Of a stretch of DNA of 64,000 nt, positions 25,006 through 35,700 are shown one piece after another (the first letter of the stretch is position 1; each line of letters starts with the position of its first letter). A program made the translations under genes and the position numbers. The stretch covers positions 62,001 through 126,000 of the forward strand of contig WPHV01000005.1 in the NCBI GenBank assembly GCA_009744235.1, given 5' to 3'. Below the pieces are notes generated by a model. It ran no database searches, was not told the DNA's origin, and saw nothing but the letters and a program-made list of their open reading frames with translations. This DNA is from Gillisella vitis (GTDB lineage: Bacteria > Pseudomonadota > Alphaproteobacteria > Rhizobiales > Rhizobiaceae).

Positions 25006-25874
25006 CCGCCTACGATCTGTTGATCGTACCGTTTGCCGATTACGGCTTCATGCGCCGGGCGCTGGTGGCCTCGCTTTGCCTCGGCCTCGGCTCCGGCCCG
25101 ATCGGGGTGTTTCTGATGCTGCGGCGCATGAGCCTGGTCGGTGATGCCATGAGCCATGCGGTATTGCCCGGGGCCGCCATCGGCTACCTGATCGCCGGGT
25201 CCCTGTCGCTGACCGCCATGGGGTTGGGGGGGCTGGTGGCTGGTCTCTCCGTGGCGCTGCTGTCAGGCTTCGTCACCCGATCGACCGTGTTGCAGGAGGA
25301 TGCCAGCTTCGCGAGTTTCTACCTGACATCCCTGGCGCTGGGCGTGCTGATCGTCTCGCTGCGCGGTTCCAATATCGACCTCCTGCATGTGCTGTTCGGC
25401 ACAATTCTGGCCATCGACAATGACGCGCTGGTGCAGATCGGCGCCATTGCCTCCTTCTCGCTGCTGGCGCTGGCCGTCATCTACCGGCCATTGGTGACGG
25501 AATGTCTCGATCCAGGCTTCTTGAGGGCCGTCGGCGGCCGTGGACCGGTTTATCATTTCCTGTTCCTGTTTCTGGTCGTGCTCAATCTGGTCGCCAGCTT
25601 TCAGGCACTCGGCACGCTGATGGCCGTAGGGTTGATGATGCTGCCCGCCGCCATTGCCCAGCTCTGGTGCCGCAGCCTGCCCGGCATGATGGTGGTGGCG
25701 GCGGCAAGCGGCATTGTCGCAAGCTATCTCGGCCTGATTGCCTCCTACCATCTGGAACTCGCCTCCGGGCCGACGATCATCCTGGTCGCGGCGCTGTTCT
25801 ATGGCTTGTCGATTCTTTTTGCTCCCTCCGGTGTTTTCCGGCGGTTTCTTCCCAGTTCCCATCTGAAAGCCTGA
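25002..25874 (+). CDS. troB: Zinc/manganese ABC transporter permease
   Basis: 290 residues, about eight to nine membrane helices of the ABC-3 family. Typical signatures are GPIGVFLMLRRMSLVGDAMSHAVLPG near residue 30-55 and LGTLMAVGLMMLPAAIAQLW in the second half. It translocates the metal ion delivered by the binding protein. ATG overlaps the end of the ATPase gene; the binding protein follows after 15 bp. Confidence 0.92.
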   Translation: MTAYDLLIVPFADYGFMRRALVASLCLGLGSGPIGVFLMLRRMSLVGDAMSHAVLPGAAIGYLIAGSLSLTAMGLGGLVAGLSVALLSGFVTRSTVLQEDASFASFYLTSLALGVLIVSLRGSNIDLLHVLFGTILAIDNDALVQIGAIASFSLLALAVIYRPLVTECLDPGFLRAVGGRGPVYHFLFLFLVVLNLVASFQALGTLMAVGLMMLPAAIAQLWCRSLPGMMVVAAASGIVASYLGLIASYHLELASGPTIILVAALFYGLSILFAPSGVFRRFLPSSHLKA

Positions 25875-25889
25875 TCACAGGAGATTACT

Positions 25890-26786
25890 ATGAACCGTAA
25901 ACTGTTATTGTCCGCAGCCTTGCCACTGTTAATGACCCTGTCTGCCGCACCGGCCTTTGCCGAAACAGTGAAGGTTGTCGCGTCCTTCACCGTGCTGGCC
26001 GATGTGGTCAAACAGGTTGGTGGCGATCATGTCGCCGTCTCCAGCCTGGTCGGCCCCGATGGCGACCCCCATGAATTCGAGCCGTCGCCCGCCAATGCCA
26101 AGGCGCTGAAGGCCGCCGATGTGACATTCGTGTCCGGTGAAGGCCTGGAAGGCTGGATGGACCGGCTGATCACCGCCTCCGGCTACAAGGGCAAGCCGGT
26201 CGTCGCCTCCGAGGGCATCAACACCCGCACCATGGAAGAGGATGGCAAGACCGTGACCGATCCGCATGTGTGGAACAGCCCGGTCAATGTGAAGGTCTGG
26301 GTCGCCAATATCGAAAAGGCGCTGACCGCTGCCGATCCGGCCGATGCCGAAGCCTTCAAGGCCAATGCCAGCGCCTATACGAAAAAGCTTGATGACATGA
26401 ACGCCTATGCTCATGCCAAGTTTGACGCGATCCCTGAAGCCGAGCGCAAGATCCTGACGAGCCACGACGCCTTCGGGTATCTGGGCCGCGAATACAAGAT
26501 CAGCTTCCTGTCGCCGCTCGGCCTTTCCACCGAAAGCGAAGCCTCTGCCGCCGATGTTGCCAAGCTGATCGAGCAGATCAAGACCGAGCATGTGAAGAGC
26601 TATTTCTTCGAAAACTCCAACGATCCGCGTCTCGTCAAGCAGATCGCCAAGGCAACCGGCGCCACATCCGGCGGCGAGCTTTACGTGGAAGCCCTGTCCA
26701 AGCCCAAGGGCCCGGCTTCAACCTATGAGAAAATGTTCCGCTACAATGTCGACAAGCTGACCGATGCCATGCGCAAATCAAGCTGA
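25890..26786 (+). CDS. troA: Zinc/manganese ABC transporter substrate-binding protein
   Basis: 298 residues. A signal peptide ends PAFA (~24). The cluster A-I fold (ZnuA/TroA type) shows VGPDGDPHEFEPSPANAKAL, DPHVWNSPVNVKVW and LTSHDAFGYLGREYKISFL, whose histidines (His in PHEFE, PHVW, SHDAF) are the expected metal ligands. The His-rich loop of classical ZnuA is absent, as in AztC-like proteins. AGGAGATTACT precedes the ATG. Either zinc or manganese is possible; the upstream operator favours zinc. Confidence 0.92.
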   Translation: MNRKLLLSAALPLLMTLSAAPAFAETVKVVASFTVLADVVKQVGGDHVAVSSLVGPDGDPHEFEPSPANAKALKAADVTFVSGEGLEGWMDRLITASGYKGKPVVASEGINTRTMEEDGKTVTDPHVWNSPVNVKVWVANIEKALTAADPADAEAFKANASAYTKKLDDMNAYAHAKFDAIPEAERKILTSHDAFGYLGREYKISFLSPLGLSTESEASAADVAKLIEQIKTEHVKSYFFENSNDPRLVKQIAKATGATSGGELYVEALSKPKGPASTYEKMFRYNVDKLTDAMRKSS

Positions 26787-26811
26787 CGTCACCCTACAGT
26801 CAGCCTGATAG

Positions 26812-26856
26812 GGCCGTCCCGATAACCCTACATCTACCGGGACGGCCGCTGTTTTT
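26812..26856 (+). terminator. Intrinsic terminator of the metal ABC operon
   Basis: GGCCGTCCCG and CGGGACGGCC form a perfect 10-bp stem with a 16-base loop, followed by GCTGTTTTT. It sits 26 bp after the binding-protein stop and also faces the convergent Dabb gene. Confidence 0.85.
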
Positions 26857-27163
26857 ATGCCTCGAGATCAAAGACCATGATGCCGGACAATCCGCCATCC
26901 GTCGCAGCGACGATACGGTCGCCAACCGCGATATGATCGGGATGTTTCAGGTAATAATCGCGCACCGTGGCGTCTTCGAACCGGACGATGAACCCATCGA
27001 CAAAGCCGCCATTCAAACCTTCCGGCGACACATTCTGACCGGCGCGGACCTCCAGCATGCCCGGCACAACCTCCTTCAATGCAGTGATGGCATCATAGAT
27101 CGACTGTTTCTCAGCGTCAGAGACCGCCGATTTGAACCGCAGAAAAACGCAGTGATAGATCAT
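26855..27163 (-). CDS. Dabb-family (stress-responsive alpha/beta barrel) protein
   Basis: 102 residues starting MIYHCVFLRFKSAVSDAEKQ, with the dimeric alpha-beta barrel pattern (KEVVPGMLEVRAGQNVSPEGL; FVDGFIVRFEDATVRDYYLKHPDHI). AAGGAG lies before the ATG at 27163; the longer open frame to 27418 is non-coding overlap with rnhA. The family includes stress-induced proteins and some polyketide cyclases; the function here is unknown. It follows rnhA on the same strand by 26 bp. Confidence 0.87.
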   Translation of the reverse strand: MIYHCVFLRFKSAVSDAEKQSIYDAITALKEVVPGMLEVRAGQNVSPEGLNGGFVDGFIVRFEDATVRDYYLKHPDHIAVGDRIVAATDGGLSGIMVFDLEA

Positions 27164-27189
27164 CGGTAACTCCTTGTGGGATTGTGCGA

Positions 27190-27654
27190 TTATAAGCCTG
27201 GCTTCGAGCCTGCACCGCCCTTTTTGAAGGGTTCCATGCCCTTGCGGGCCAGTTCGTCGGCCCGCTCGTTTTCGGGATGACCGGCATGGCCCTTGACCCA
27301 GTGCCAGGTCACCTTGTGACGCTGGTTGGCGGCATCGAGCTGTTGCCAGAGCTCGCCATTTTTCACCGGCTTCTTGTCGGCGGTTTTCCAGCCGTTTTTC
27401 TTCCAGCCGAAAATCCACTTGGAAATGCCGTCCATCACATATTTGCTGTCGGTATGCAGATCAACTTCGCATGGGGTCTTCAGCGTGTTCAGCGCGGTGA
27501 TCGCCGCCAGTAATTCCATGCGGTTGTTGGTGGTATCCGCCTCGCCGCCGCACAGGTCTTTTTCCACCTCGCCATAGCGCAGCACCGCGCCCCAGCCACC
27601 GGGTCCGGGATTTCCGGAACAGGCGCCATCGGTAAAGATTTCAACATGTTTCAT
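27190..27654 (-). CDS. rnhA: Ribonuclease HI
   Basis: 154 residues, normal length. It degrades the RNA strand of RNA-DNA hybrids. Catalytic carboxylates appear in [37 protein letters not shown] and [10 protein letters not shown]. The basic handle [20 protein letters not shown], which E. coli-type enzymes use to hold the hybrid, is present. The ATG overlaps the stop of thrB by four bases. Confidence 0.97.
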   Translation of the reverse strand: MKHVEIFTDGACSGNPGPGGWGAVLRYGEVEKDLCGGEADTTNNRMELLAAITALNTLKTPCEVDLHTDSKYVMDGISKWIFGWKKNGWKTADKKPVKNGELWQQLDAANQRHKVTWHWVKGHAGHPENERADELARKGMEPFKKGGAGSKPGL

Positions 27655-28616
27655 TGCGGCCACCCATATTCGGCAGCGGTCTCGACCGCCTGGTGGAAGC
27701 GCAGCTTGCGCAGATATTCGAGCGGTTCCTTCTTCACCACCATGGCGCCTTCCGGCGTGGTCAGCCAGTCGTAAAGCCGGGTCAACAGAAAGCGTAGTGC
27801 CGAGCCACGGCACAGAACCGGCATAGCCGCCACCTCCGCCGGTGAGAGGGGGCGAACCGACAGATAACCGTCGATCATCGCCTTGCCCTTGGTGATATTA
27901 TAGCTGCCGTCCTTTTCGAAGCACCAGGCATTCAGGCAGATCGACAGGTCATAGGCGAGAGAGTCATTGCAGGCGAAATAGAAGTCGATCAACCCCGACA
28001 ATTGGTCGCCAAGGAAAAACACATTGTCAGGAAACAGATCGGCATGGATAACGCCTGTGGGAAGATCCTTCGGCCATTGGCCGGCCAGATGCGCCAGCTC
28101 AGCATCGATTTCCGCCTGGAGGCCGGGAGAGACCTCATCGGCGCGGGTGCGCGCCTTCGGCCACAGCGCCTGCCAGCCCGCAAGATCCAGGGCATTATCG
28201 CGTGTCAGGGAAAATCCCTGTGCCGCAAGATGCATGGTCGCCAAGGCCTCGCCCACGGCCCGGCAATGCTGGGTTTCCGGCTTGCGAAGCCACATGCCTT
28301 CCAGAAAGGAAATCAGCGCCGCCGGACGCCCGGACAATTCGCCGAGCAGCGCGCCATCCTTGCGCGGCAGTGGCAGCGGGCAGTTGAGGCCCTTGGCCGA
28401 GAGATGGTGCATCAAGCCCAGGAAAAACGGCAGGTCGTTTTTCTCGACGCGCTTTTCATAGAGCGTAAGGATCAACGCACCTTTCGACGTGTGCAGCAGG
28501 AAATTGGAATTTTCCACGCCCTCGGCAATGCCCTTGAAGGACAAAAGCTCGCCGGTTTCATATTGCGCCAGGAAGTCTTTGAGATCGACCTCGTTGATAT
28601 CGGTATAAACTGCCAC
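27651..28616 (-). CDS. thrB: Homoserine kinase (ThrB, APH-fold type)
   Basis: 321 residues from the GTG at 28616 (read [15 protein letters not shown]), the start used by rhizobial homologues; the frame is open 11 codons further. It makes O-phosphohomoserine, the substrate of ThrC (13.4 kb). It belongs to the aminoglycoside-phosphotransferase-like type: [16 protein letters not shown], the catalytic loop [14 protein letters not shown] and [18 protein letters not shown]. Overlaps rnhA by four bases. Upstream there is a 310-bp AT-rich gap and then an opposite-strand cassette; in relatives ispH is expected here. Confidence 0.95.
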   Translation of the reverse strand: MAVYTDINEVDLKDFLAQYETGELLSFKGIAEGVENSNFLLHTSKGALILTLYEKRVEKNDLPFFLGLMHHLSAKGLNCPLPLPRKDGALLGELSGRPAALISFLEGMWLRKPETQHCRAVGEALATMHLAAQGFSLTRDNALDLAGWQALWPKARTRADEVSPGLQAEIDAELAHLAGQWPKDLPTGVIHADLFPDNVFFLGDQLSGLIDFYFACNDSLAYDLSICLNAWCFEKDGSYNITKGKAMIDGYLSVRPLSPAEVAAMPVLCRGSALRFLLTRLYDWLTTPEGAMVVKKEPLEYLRKLRFHQAVETAAEYGWPQ

Positions 28617-28926
28617 AGATCGGGTCCGCATTCCGGTTGATTGGCGCACAGGGATACAATGACACGAACGCGAGAGCCAGCCCCGGCATGGACGGAGGCA
28701 CAGGAAATGGCAGACAATAAAAGGTGAAAAATATTTCTACATAACTCATAAATTGCATTGACAGTTTTCAAGTGAACTCATACTTAATCCACAACGTATT
28801 TTTTGCTTTAGTTTTGAAGCATTAAAAAAAACTAGAATTTTGTAATACTGAATAAACGTAATATTCAGCACCGAAAACTGAAAAATACTCGATCCTAGGC
28901 GCCCTCGATACAAGAGATATATTTCG
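28617..28926. other. AT-rich intergenic boundary between thrB and the accessory cassette
   Basis: 310 bp without a gene. From about 28690 to 28920 the sequence is much richer in A and T than its surroundings (runs such as TTAAAAAAAACTAGAATTTTG). It must hold the divergent promoters of thrB (minus) and of the gamma-glutamylcyclotransferase-like gene (plus). No repeat, integrase or tRNA that would mark an integration site is visible. Confidence 0.55.
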
Positions 28927-29397
28927 ATGAAATATTACTTCGCCTATGGGTCCAATCTCGATGTGGATCGTCTTGAGAAAGAGCGCCTGAATAAAGACGG
29001 CGTCCATTCCATCTCGCGTGGACTGGGACGACTGGATGGGTATGAATTGGTGTTCAACAAGCCATCAGCCTATTTTCCGGGAGCGGGTGCCGCCAATATC
29101 CAGCCCAATGCTGCTGCCCATATCTTCGGCACCCTGAACCTGATGCCGCAGGCTGGTTTTGACATTCTCGATATCTATGAAAATGTTGAAACCCAACAAT
29201 ATGAACAGCTTGAAGTCGATGTCGTCGATATGAGCACCCATACGACGGTCAAGGCCATCACCTATATTTCCCTGAAGCATAATGTGGACGGTCTCAAACC
29301 GAGAACCGGCTATATGAACCACATCCTGGCGGGCGCCGATGTTCTGCCAGTTGCCTATGTCGACTATTTGAAGTCCCTGCCTGTCATGCCCGACTGA
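28927..29397 (+). CDS. Gamma-glutamylcyclotransferase-like (AIG2 fold) protein
   Basis: 156 residues. The substrate loop YGSNL (residues 7-11) and the catalytic-type glutamate in DIYENVETQQYEQLEV (Glu85) mark the GGCT/AIG2 fold. Family enzymes release 5-oxoproline from gamma-glutamyl amino acids or amines. First gene of a plus-strand cassette whose neighbours are an aminotransferase, a LysE exporter and an amino-acid-oxidase-like flavoprotein, so an amino acid or gamma-glutamyl derivative is a reasonable but unproven substrate. A terminator-like hairpin follows. Confidence 0.85.
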   Translation: MKYYFAYGSNLDVDRLEKERLNKDGVHSISRGLGRLDGYELVFNKPSAYFPGAGAANIQPNAAAHIFGTLNLMPQAGFDILDIYENVETQQYEQLEVDVVDMSTHTTVKAITYISLKHNVDGLKPRTGYMNHILAGADVLPVAYVDYLKSLPVMPD

Positions 29398-29399
29398 GG

Positions 29400-29423
29400 A
29401 CACGGCGTTCTGGCCGTGTTTCT
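29400..29423 (+). terminator. Terminator after the GGCT-like gene
   Basis: ACACGGC, 6-base loop GTTCTG, GCCGTGT, then TTTC. A short but perfect 7-bp stem 3 bp after the stop codon, with a weak T-run. Confidence 0.5.
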
Positions 29424-29439
29424 CCACCTCGCATTTTAA

Positions 29440-30705
<1,266 letters not shown>

Positions 30706-30771
30706 TTCGACACCCATTTTTATCGAACACTGTAAACGCGGCTTCGTCGAAGCTCCGCGATTGGAAAAATC

Positions 30772-31374
30772 ATGACTATTCTCGGAATTTCGTACCTGGC
30801 TTTAGCCCTTTATTACTGGACAATGTCCGTCACACCCGGCCCCAACAACGTCATGCTGACAATGTCGGGCGTCAACTTCGGCTTCACGCGCACCGGCCCG
30901 CATATTCTGGGTATTGCCATGGGTTGCGCGGTGCAGACGTTTTTGCTGTGCGTCGGCTTTGGTATTCTGTTTGACTATTTTCCCGCGCTGCAAACCCTGC
31001 TGAAATGGGCGGGCGCTGCCTATCTGATTTATCTTTCCTTGAAGCTGATCGGTGCCAGGGTTGCCAATGCCAAATCCGCACCGCAGCCCCTGACCTTTAT
31101 TGAGGCGGCGTCGTTTCAGTTCATCAACCCGAAGGCATGGGTCAAGGCGACAACAACCGCATCGATCTTCATGCCAACAGGAACCTCCATCCTTGCTTCC
31201 GGCGTGGCGATTTTTACCGTCTGCACAGCTGTGAATATCGTCTCTTCATCGCTCTGGGCCAGTTTCGGGGTCGGCATCCGCTCGCTTCTGGCCAACCCGA
31301 CCTATCTGCGCGTGTTCAATTACACCATGGCCGCGCTGCTGATCGGCACCGCGATCTATGTCGTCATGACCTGA
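30772..31374 (+). CDS. LysE-family amino acid exporter
   Basis: 200 residues with about six membrane helices. The N-terminal signature of LysE/RhtB proteins is present: WTMSVTPGPNNVMLTMSGVNFGFTRTGPHILG. The helices around residues 40-65 and 140-195 complete the fold. The family exports amino acids and derivatives across the inner membrane. It sits 66 bp after the aminotransferase and 30 bp before the flavoprotein, so the three may form one unit. Confidence 0.9.
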   Translation: MTILGISYLALALYYWTMSVTPGPNNVMLTMSGVNFGFTRTGPHILGIAMGCAVQTFLLCVGFGILFDYFPALQTLLKWAGAAYLIYLSLKLIGARVANAKSAPQPLTFIEAASFQFINPKAWVKATTTASIFMPTGTSILASGVAIFTVCTAVNIVSSSLWASFGVGIRSLLANPTYLRVFNYTMAALLIGTAIYVVMT

Positions 31375-31404
31375 TCAATTTCTCACCAACACTCCGAGGC
31401 CAGC

Positions 31405-33168
31405 ATGAATGTTCTTCTTCTTTCGCGCGTGGACAATGAGATCCTCGAGGATCTGGCCACGGACACCCTGCTCTTCCGCCATGACCTGGTTCGCAAGGGG
31501 CCTCGGCACCTGTCGCGCTTCCTGCGGCAAAATCCCGTCTCGGTGATTGTTACCGCCGATGCGGTGGACACCGATGTGCTGGCCGAATGGTCGCGCGCCG
31601 CCAACCGGCCCGTCTATGTCGCGGTTTACGGCGAAGCCGGAGCCGACAAGGCCTGGCAGCGGCAATTGGCAAACAGCCAGATCACTGTTCTCGGCCCAGC
31701 CACCAGCGTGGTCGCTGCCTTCCGGGATGCCGAACAATGTATCTGCAACGATCAGTTTGGCGGTGGCGTCCATACGGATCTGCGCGAAGAGGTGACGTTC
31801 ATCGGTGCTGGTATCGTCAATCTCATTACCGCCCATTACGCCATCGAGGCGGGCTATAGTGTCCGGATCATCGATGCCCGGCCCGATCCGCGCCGCAAGA
31901 CCGATTGGCGATCGCTGGGATGCAGTGCAGGCGGTGGCGACGCGCGCATGTTTACCCTGTCAGAAATGGACAATTACAATTGCCGAAACATCCATGGTGA
32001 CATGAACTGGCAATTTTCACGGCCCGTGACCGAGCGCGGTTGGAACGTTGCGCCATCCAGCAGCCTCAAGGAGGCCGAACGCGACTGGATCGCCTCTTTC
32101 GAGAGCGTTCCGGGCTGGCTGGCCGAAAACTATAACGACTCGATCTTCCGCTTCAATCGCGAGAGCCATCCCCTCTGGGACGACTGGATCGCCAGAGAGC
32201 CGGAGCTGTTTGCCGCATCCGGTTTGCAACGCGACATCCTGCGGGTCTATTCCGATGCTAGCCATTTTCAACGCTCCAAAAGCCGCCAGGACCGCATCGG
32301 CGCGACCTTGAGAAATGCCTCTCTCGACGAGATTGCCGCCGAGCAGCCCATCCTGCGCCAGGCCATTGAGGCTGGCGAAATTTCGGGTGGTGTTTATGTT
32401 CAGGGCTTCACGCTCAATCTGCATCGCTTCATGGCCAATTTGCTGGATCGGTATGAGGCTCGCGGTGTGGTATTTGACTGGAACACCGAAATGATCAGCA
32501 TGCCGACCCGCTTTGATGGTCAGGTGGATCATGTCGTGCTGTCCACCGGCGAGCGCGTGACCGGCAATCTGGTGATCTCACCGGGGGTCTATGCAGGCGC
32601 GGCCATCGCAAAGACCGCCTCGCACCGCCAGATTTGTGGCGTGCTGGGTGCATGGCTCTCGCTGCCCGACCCGCAAGGGCTGTTGCGCAATTCCTTGAAA
32701 CTGGCGCGCAAGGATCATGTCACGGAAGATGCCAATGTTACTATCGGCTGGGGCGAACAAGGTGAACGTGCCGCCATCATAGGCTCAGGCTATGGCTTTA
32801 CCGGCTTTAACCCCAATAATATCGACGAAAGCCTTCTCAATACTATCTATGACGGCCTGATCGACACCGCCGCCACCTGTTTTCCTGAGCAATATCAGAG
32901 CCTGGTCGAAGCAGGCAGCCTGCGCGAGACGTTGAAATACTGCGTGCGTCCCTGGACCCCATCCGGTCTCGGCCTGTTCGAGACCTATAAATCCAAGGCA
33001 TGCTGCGTGATTCTGGTCGGTGGACATAATACGGGCGGCTTTGCACAAGCCCCGGCCATCGCCTCGGCTATTCTAGCCGCCATGCGCAACAGCCATCACC
33101 AGATGCATATCGATTATCACACCGAACGGCTGTCCCTGATGACCCAAACAGACACCTGGATGACCTGA
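31405..33168 (+). CDS. FAD-dependent oxidoreductase (DadA/DAO fold) with extra N-terminal domain
   Basis: 587 residues, longer than the ~400-430 usual for D-amino-acid dehydrogenases. Residues ~1-130 are an extra alpha/beta domain (MNVLLLSRVDNEILEDLA; VSVIVTADAVDTDVLAEW; ITVLGPATSVVAAFRDAEQC) of the two-layer Rossmann-like kind. The FAD domain then starts at ~131 with VTFIGAGIVNLITAHYAIEAG and RIIDARPDPR. The end, LVGGHNTGGFAQAPAIASAILAAM, is the second FAD-contact motif. Likely an amino-acid or N-methyl amino-acid dehydrogenase; the N-terminal domain has no assigned role. GAGG precedes the ATG. Confidence 0.82.
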   Translation: MNVLLLSRVDNEILEDLATDTLLFRHDLVRKGPRHLSRFLRQNPVSVIVTADAVDTDVLAEWSRAANRPVYVAVYGEAGADKAWQRQLANSQITVLGPATSVVAAFRDAEQCICNDQFGGGVHTDLREEVTFIGAGIVNLITAHYAIEAGYSVRIIDARPDPRRKTDWRSLGCSAGGGDARMFTLSEMDNYNCRNIHGDMNWQFSRPVTERGWNVAPSSSLKEAERDWIASFESVPGWLAENYNDSIFRFNRESHPLWDDWIAREPELFAASGLQRDILRVYSDASHFQRSKSRQDRIGATLRNASLDEIAAEQPILRQAIEAGEISGGVYVQGFTLNLHRFMANLLDRYEARGVVFDWNTEMISMPTRFDGQVDHVVLSTGERVTGNLVISPGVYAGAAIAKTASHRQICGVLGAWLSLPDPQGLLRNSLKLARKDHVTEDANVTIGWGEQGERAAIIGSGYGFTGFNPNNIDESLLNTIYDGLIDTAATCFPEQYQSLVEAGSLRETLKYCVRPWTPSGLGLFETYKSKACCVILVGGHNTGGFAQAPAIASAILAAMRNSHHQMHIDYHTERLSLMTQTDTWMT

Positions 33169-33304
33169 CCGTCGGTTCGACGCACTCAAACTGGGCAATC
33201 GACGTCAATCCTTGCCGACCATAATGCTGCCGAAGTTTTCGATTGCCATGGCAGCCCCGCGACAATCGTGGGTTTCTGTCGCAATCGAGGCAAAGGAACA
33301 GGCT

Positions 33305-34111
33305 GTGAAATTAGGGAAAATCGCGCTAACACTTGTCGCAGCCAGTGTTTTCACGTCCACGGCGCATGCCGGAACGGTTTGCACGGTCATTGCCGATAGC
33401 AACACCGGAAAGACTCTGGTCGAGAACGGCAATTGTGCGGAGCGGGTCACGCCGGCTTCCACCTTCAAGGTCGCCCTCAGCGTCATGGGATACGATGCAG
33501 GTTACCTGAAAGACGAGCATAATCCGACCCTGCCGTTCAAACAGGGTTATGTGGATTGGGGCGGCGACAATTGGAAACAGCCGACCGATCCGGTGCGCTG
33601 GATGAAATACTCCGTCGTCTGGTATTCCCAGCAGATCACCAAGACACTTGGACAAGACAAGCTTCATGATTATGCGACGAAATTTGCCTATGGCAATGCC
33701 GATTTTTCCGGCGATCCCGGCAAGAACAATGGCCTGGAGCGGGCATGGATCGCCTCCTCCTTGAAGATTTCACCGCTGGAACAGGTCGCGTTCCTGCAAA
33801 AGCTGGTGCAGCATCAACTGCCCGTTCGCCCCGAGGCCATGGACAAGACAATGGCCATCGTTGAGCAACGCGAGATCGCCGATGGCTGGACCGTCCACGG
33901 TAAAACCGGTGCGGCCTTCCCTCGTCTGTCGGACACCGCGTTTGATTATCGCCGAGGATGGGGTTGGTATGTCGGCTGGGCCAGCAAAGGCAAACAGACC
34001 TATGTATTTGCCCGTCTCATTCAGGATGAGAAAAAAGACCAGATCACCCCTGGGGTTCGGGCCCGAGACGCTTTGCTGGAAGAACTGCCGGGTCTGCTCG
34101 CCAGCAAGTAA
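33305..34111 (+). CDS. Class D (OXA-type) beta-lactamase
   Basis: 268 residues from the GTG at 33305, which has AAAGGA seven to eight bases before it and opens a clean signal peptide ending AHA (~22). The active-site motifs are all present: STFK (52-55), SVV (103-105), YGN (129-131), the omega-loop Trp (~148) and KTG (200-202). This is a complete serine beta-lactamase of the periplasm, hydrolysing penicillins; its spectrum cannot be predicted. It ends 18 bp before the convergent ispH gene. No mobile element flanks it, so it looks like a chromosomal resident gene. Confidence 0.93.
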   Translation: MKLGKIALTLVAASVFTSTAHAGTVCTVIADSNTGKTLVENGNCAERVTPASTFKVALSVMGYDAGYLKDEHNPTLPFKQGYVDWGGDNWKQPTDPVRWMKYSVVWYSQQITKTLGQDKLHDYATKFAYGNADFSGDPGKNNGLERAWIASSLKISPLEQVAFLQKLVQHQLPVRPEAMDKTMAIVEQREIADGWTVHGKTGAAFPRLSDTAFDYRRGWGWYVGWASKGKQTYVFARLIQDEKKDQITPGVRARDALLEELPGLLASK

Positions 34112-34129
34112 TGTCCTGACCCGGCGGGG

Positions 34130-35164
34130 TCAACCATTCACGAAGGCCATGTCATCTGCGGTTAGCTCAATGCTGCGCAATTCGCGGTTCACCAGGAAGT
34201 TTTCGTTCTCAATTGAAAATTCGGCCAGCTCGATTGTCGCATCGAAACGGGCTTTGAAGGCCTCGATGATTTCGTTGACCACCACTTCCGGCGCCGATGC
34301 GCCTGCCGACAGGCCAAGGCTGCGGATCTCGCCGATGGCGTCCCAATCCAGCTCGCTGGCGCGTTGCACGAGGATGGAGCGCTTGGCACCAGCCTTCAGC
34401 GCCACTTCCACCAGCCGCTTGGAATTGGACGAGTTGGGAGCGCCGACGGTGACGAACAGGTCGCAGCCGGGCGCAGCCTGCTTCACCGCTTCCTGCCTGT
34501 TGGTGGTGGCATAGCAGATACTATCGGCGGCAGGCGCCTTCAGCTCTGGAAAGCGTTCCTGCAATTTGGCAATCACGCCTGCGGTATCGTCCACCGACAG
34601 CGTGGTCTGGGTGACAAAGCCGAGATTGAGCGGATCAATTGGCTGATAGACGGCGGCATCTTCAACGGTTTCCACCAGGGAAACGGTACCTTCGGGCAAT
34701 TGCCCCATGGTGCCGATCACTTCCGGATGTCCGGCATGACCAATCAGGATGACATGGCGGCCAAGCCGCTGGTGGCGCATGGCCTGTTTATGGACTTTCG
34801 AGACCAGCGGACAGGTGGCATCGAGATAGAAGAGATTACGCTTCTGCGCATCTTCCGGCACGGATTTCGGCACGCCATGGGCGGAAAACACCACAGGCTG
34901 CTGGCGATGCTCGACCGGGATTTCATCCAGTTCCTCGACAAACACCGCCCCCTTGGCCTCCAGCCCCTCAACCACATAGCGGTTGTGGACGATTTCGTGA
35001 CGGACATAGACCGGCGCGCCATAGCCCTTCAGCGCCAGCACGACGATCTGGATCGCCCGGTCGACACCAGCGCAAAAACCGCGCGGACCGCACAGCCGGA
35101 TCGTCAAAGGCGACCGGGTTATCGAGCCGGTTTCCAGAAGCGTTTTGTCCATCGCAGTCGTCAT
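34130..35164 (-). CDS. ispH: 4-Hydroxy-3-methylbut-2-enyl diphosphate reductase (IspH/LytB)
   Basis: 344 residues; last enzyme of the MEP isoprenoid pathway, forming IPP and DMAPP. The three iron-sulfur cysteines are Cys31 ([11 protein letters not shown]), Cys118 ([11 protein letters not shown]) and Cys217 ([11 protein letters not shown]). Catalytic His and Glu are in [12 protein letters not shown], and [11 protein letters not shown] binds the diphosphate. The DUF1304 gene ends 2 bp upstream on the same strand. I expected thrB to follow directly; instead the 28.6-34.1 kb cassette intervenes. Confidence 0.97.
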   Translation of the reverse strand: MTTAMDKTLLETGSITRSPLTIRLCGPRGFCAGVDRAIQIVVLALKGYGAPVYVRHEIVHNRYVVEGLEAKGAVFVEELDEIPVEHRQQPVVFSAHGVPKSVPEDAQKRNLFYLDATCPLVSKVHKQAMRHQRLGRHVILIGHAGHPEVIGTMGQLPEGTVSLVETVEDAAVYQPIDPLNLGFVTQTTLSVDDTAGVIAKLQERFPELKAPAADSICYATTNRQEAVKQAAPGCDLFVTVGAPNSSNSKRLVEVALKAGAKRSILVQRASELDWDAIGEIRSLGLSAGASAPEVVVNEIIEAFKARFDATIELAEFSIENENFLVNRELRSIELTADDMAFVNG

Positions 35165-35166
35165 TG

Positions 35167-35538
35167 TTATCCAGCCAGTAAAACCAAAAACAGGGCAATT
35201 GCTGCCGGCGCGGCCTGGACGAAGAAGATCCGCCGCGACACGGTCCTCCCTCCATATAGGCCAGCAACCACCACAGCGCCAAGAAAAAATACCTTGAGCT
35301 GGAGCCCCATGGCCGGCAGCGGATGCAGAAGCGCCCAGAACAGGCCCGCAGCCAGAAATCCATTGTAAAGACCTTGATTGGCCGCCATCACCCGAGTGGT
35401 TTCAGCGCCCTGCAGGCTTTTACGGAAGATCTTCCGGGCGCGCGGTGTCGTCCAGAGAAACATTTCCAGCACCATGATGTAGATATGTTCCAGCATGACA
35501 AGAACGACCAAAACTGTCGCAATTAAGAATATCGTCAT
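35167..35538 (-). CDS. DUF1304 family membrane protein
   Basis: 123 residues, four membrane helices ([70 protein letters not shown]). The conserved [11 protein letters not shown] and [17 protein letters not shown] identify the family; function unknown. GAGAGAT precedes the ATG at 35538. It ends 2 bp before ispH, so they are cotranscribed. Confidence 0.88.
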   Translation of the reverse strand: MTIFLIATVLVVLVMLEHIYIMVLEMFLWTTPRARKIFRKSLQGAETTRVMAANQGLYNGFLAAGLFWALLHPLPAMGLQLKVFFLGAVVVAGLYGGRTVSRRIFFVQAAPAAIALFLVLLAG

Positions 35539-35633
35539 ATCTCTCACCCCCGTTCGAGATTGTTGAAAGCAGTAAAATTCCAGCAATCCATATCGAAGAA
35601 AACAAAGTAAAAATGCAGATGGATTGCGCATCT

Positions 35634-35663
35634 ATGCTTGAACCGATTGGGTTCAAGCATTTT
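35634..35663. terminator. Hairpin ending the SURF1 transcript
   Basis: ATGCTTGAACC and GGTTCAAGCAT are a perfect 11-bp inverted repeat with a 5-base loop, 40 bp beyond the SURF1 stop on the minus strand. Only the plus-strand side has a short T-run (TTT), so its polarity is unclear. Confidence 0.6.
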
Positions 35664-35700
35664 GACAATATCCACATTATTGTTGATTCTGGAAATGACG

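Noticed and set aside
27655..27813. N-terminal extension of ribonuclease H
   Set aside because: The frame is open 53 codons upstream, but this lies within thrB; the ATG at 27654 gives the normal 154-residue enzyme.
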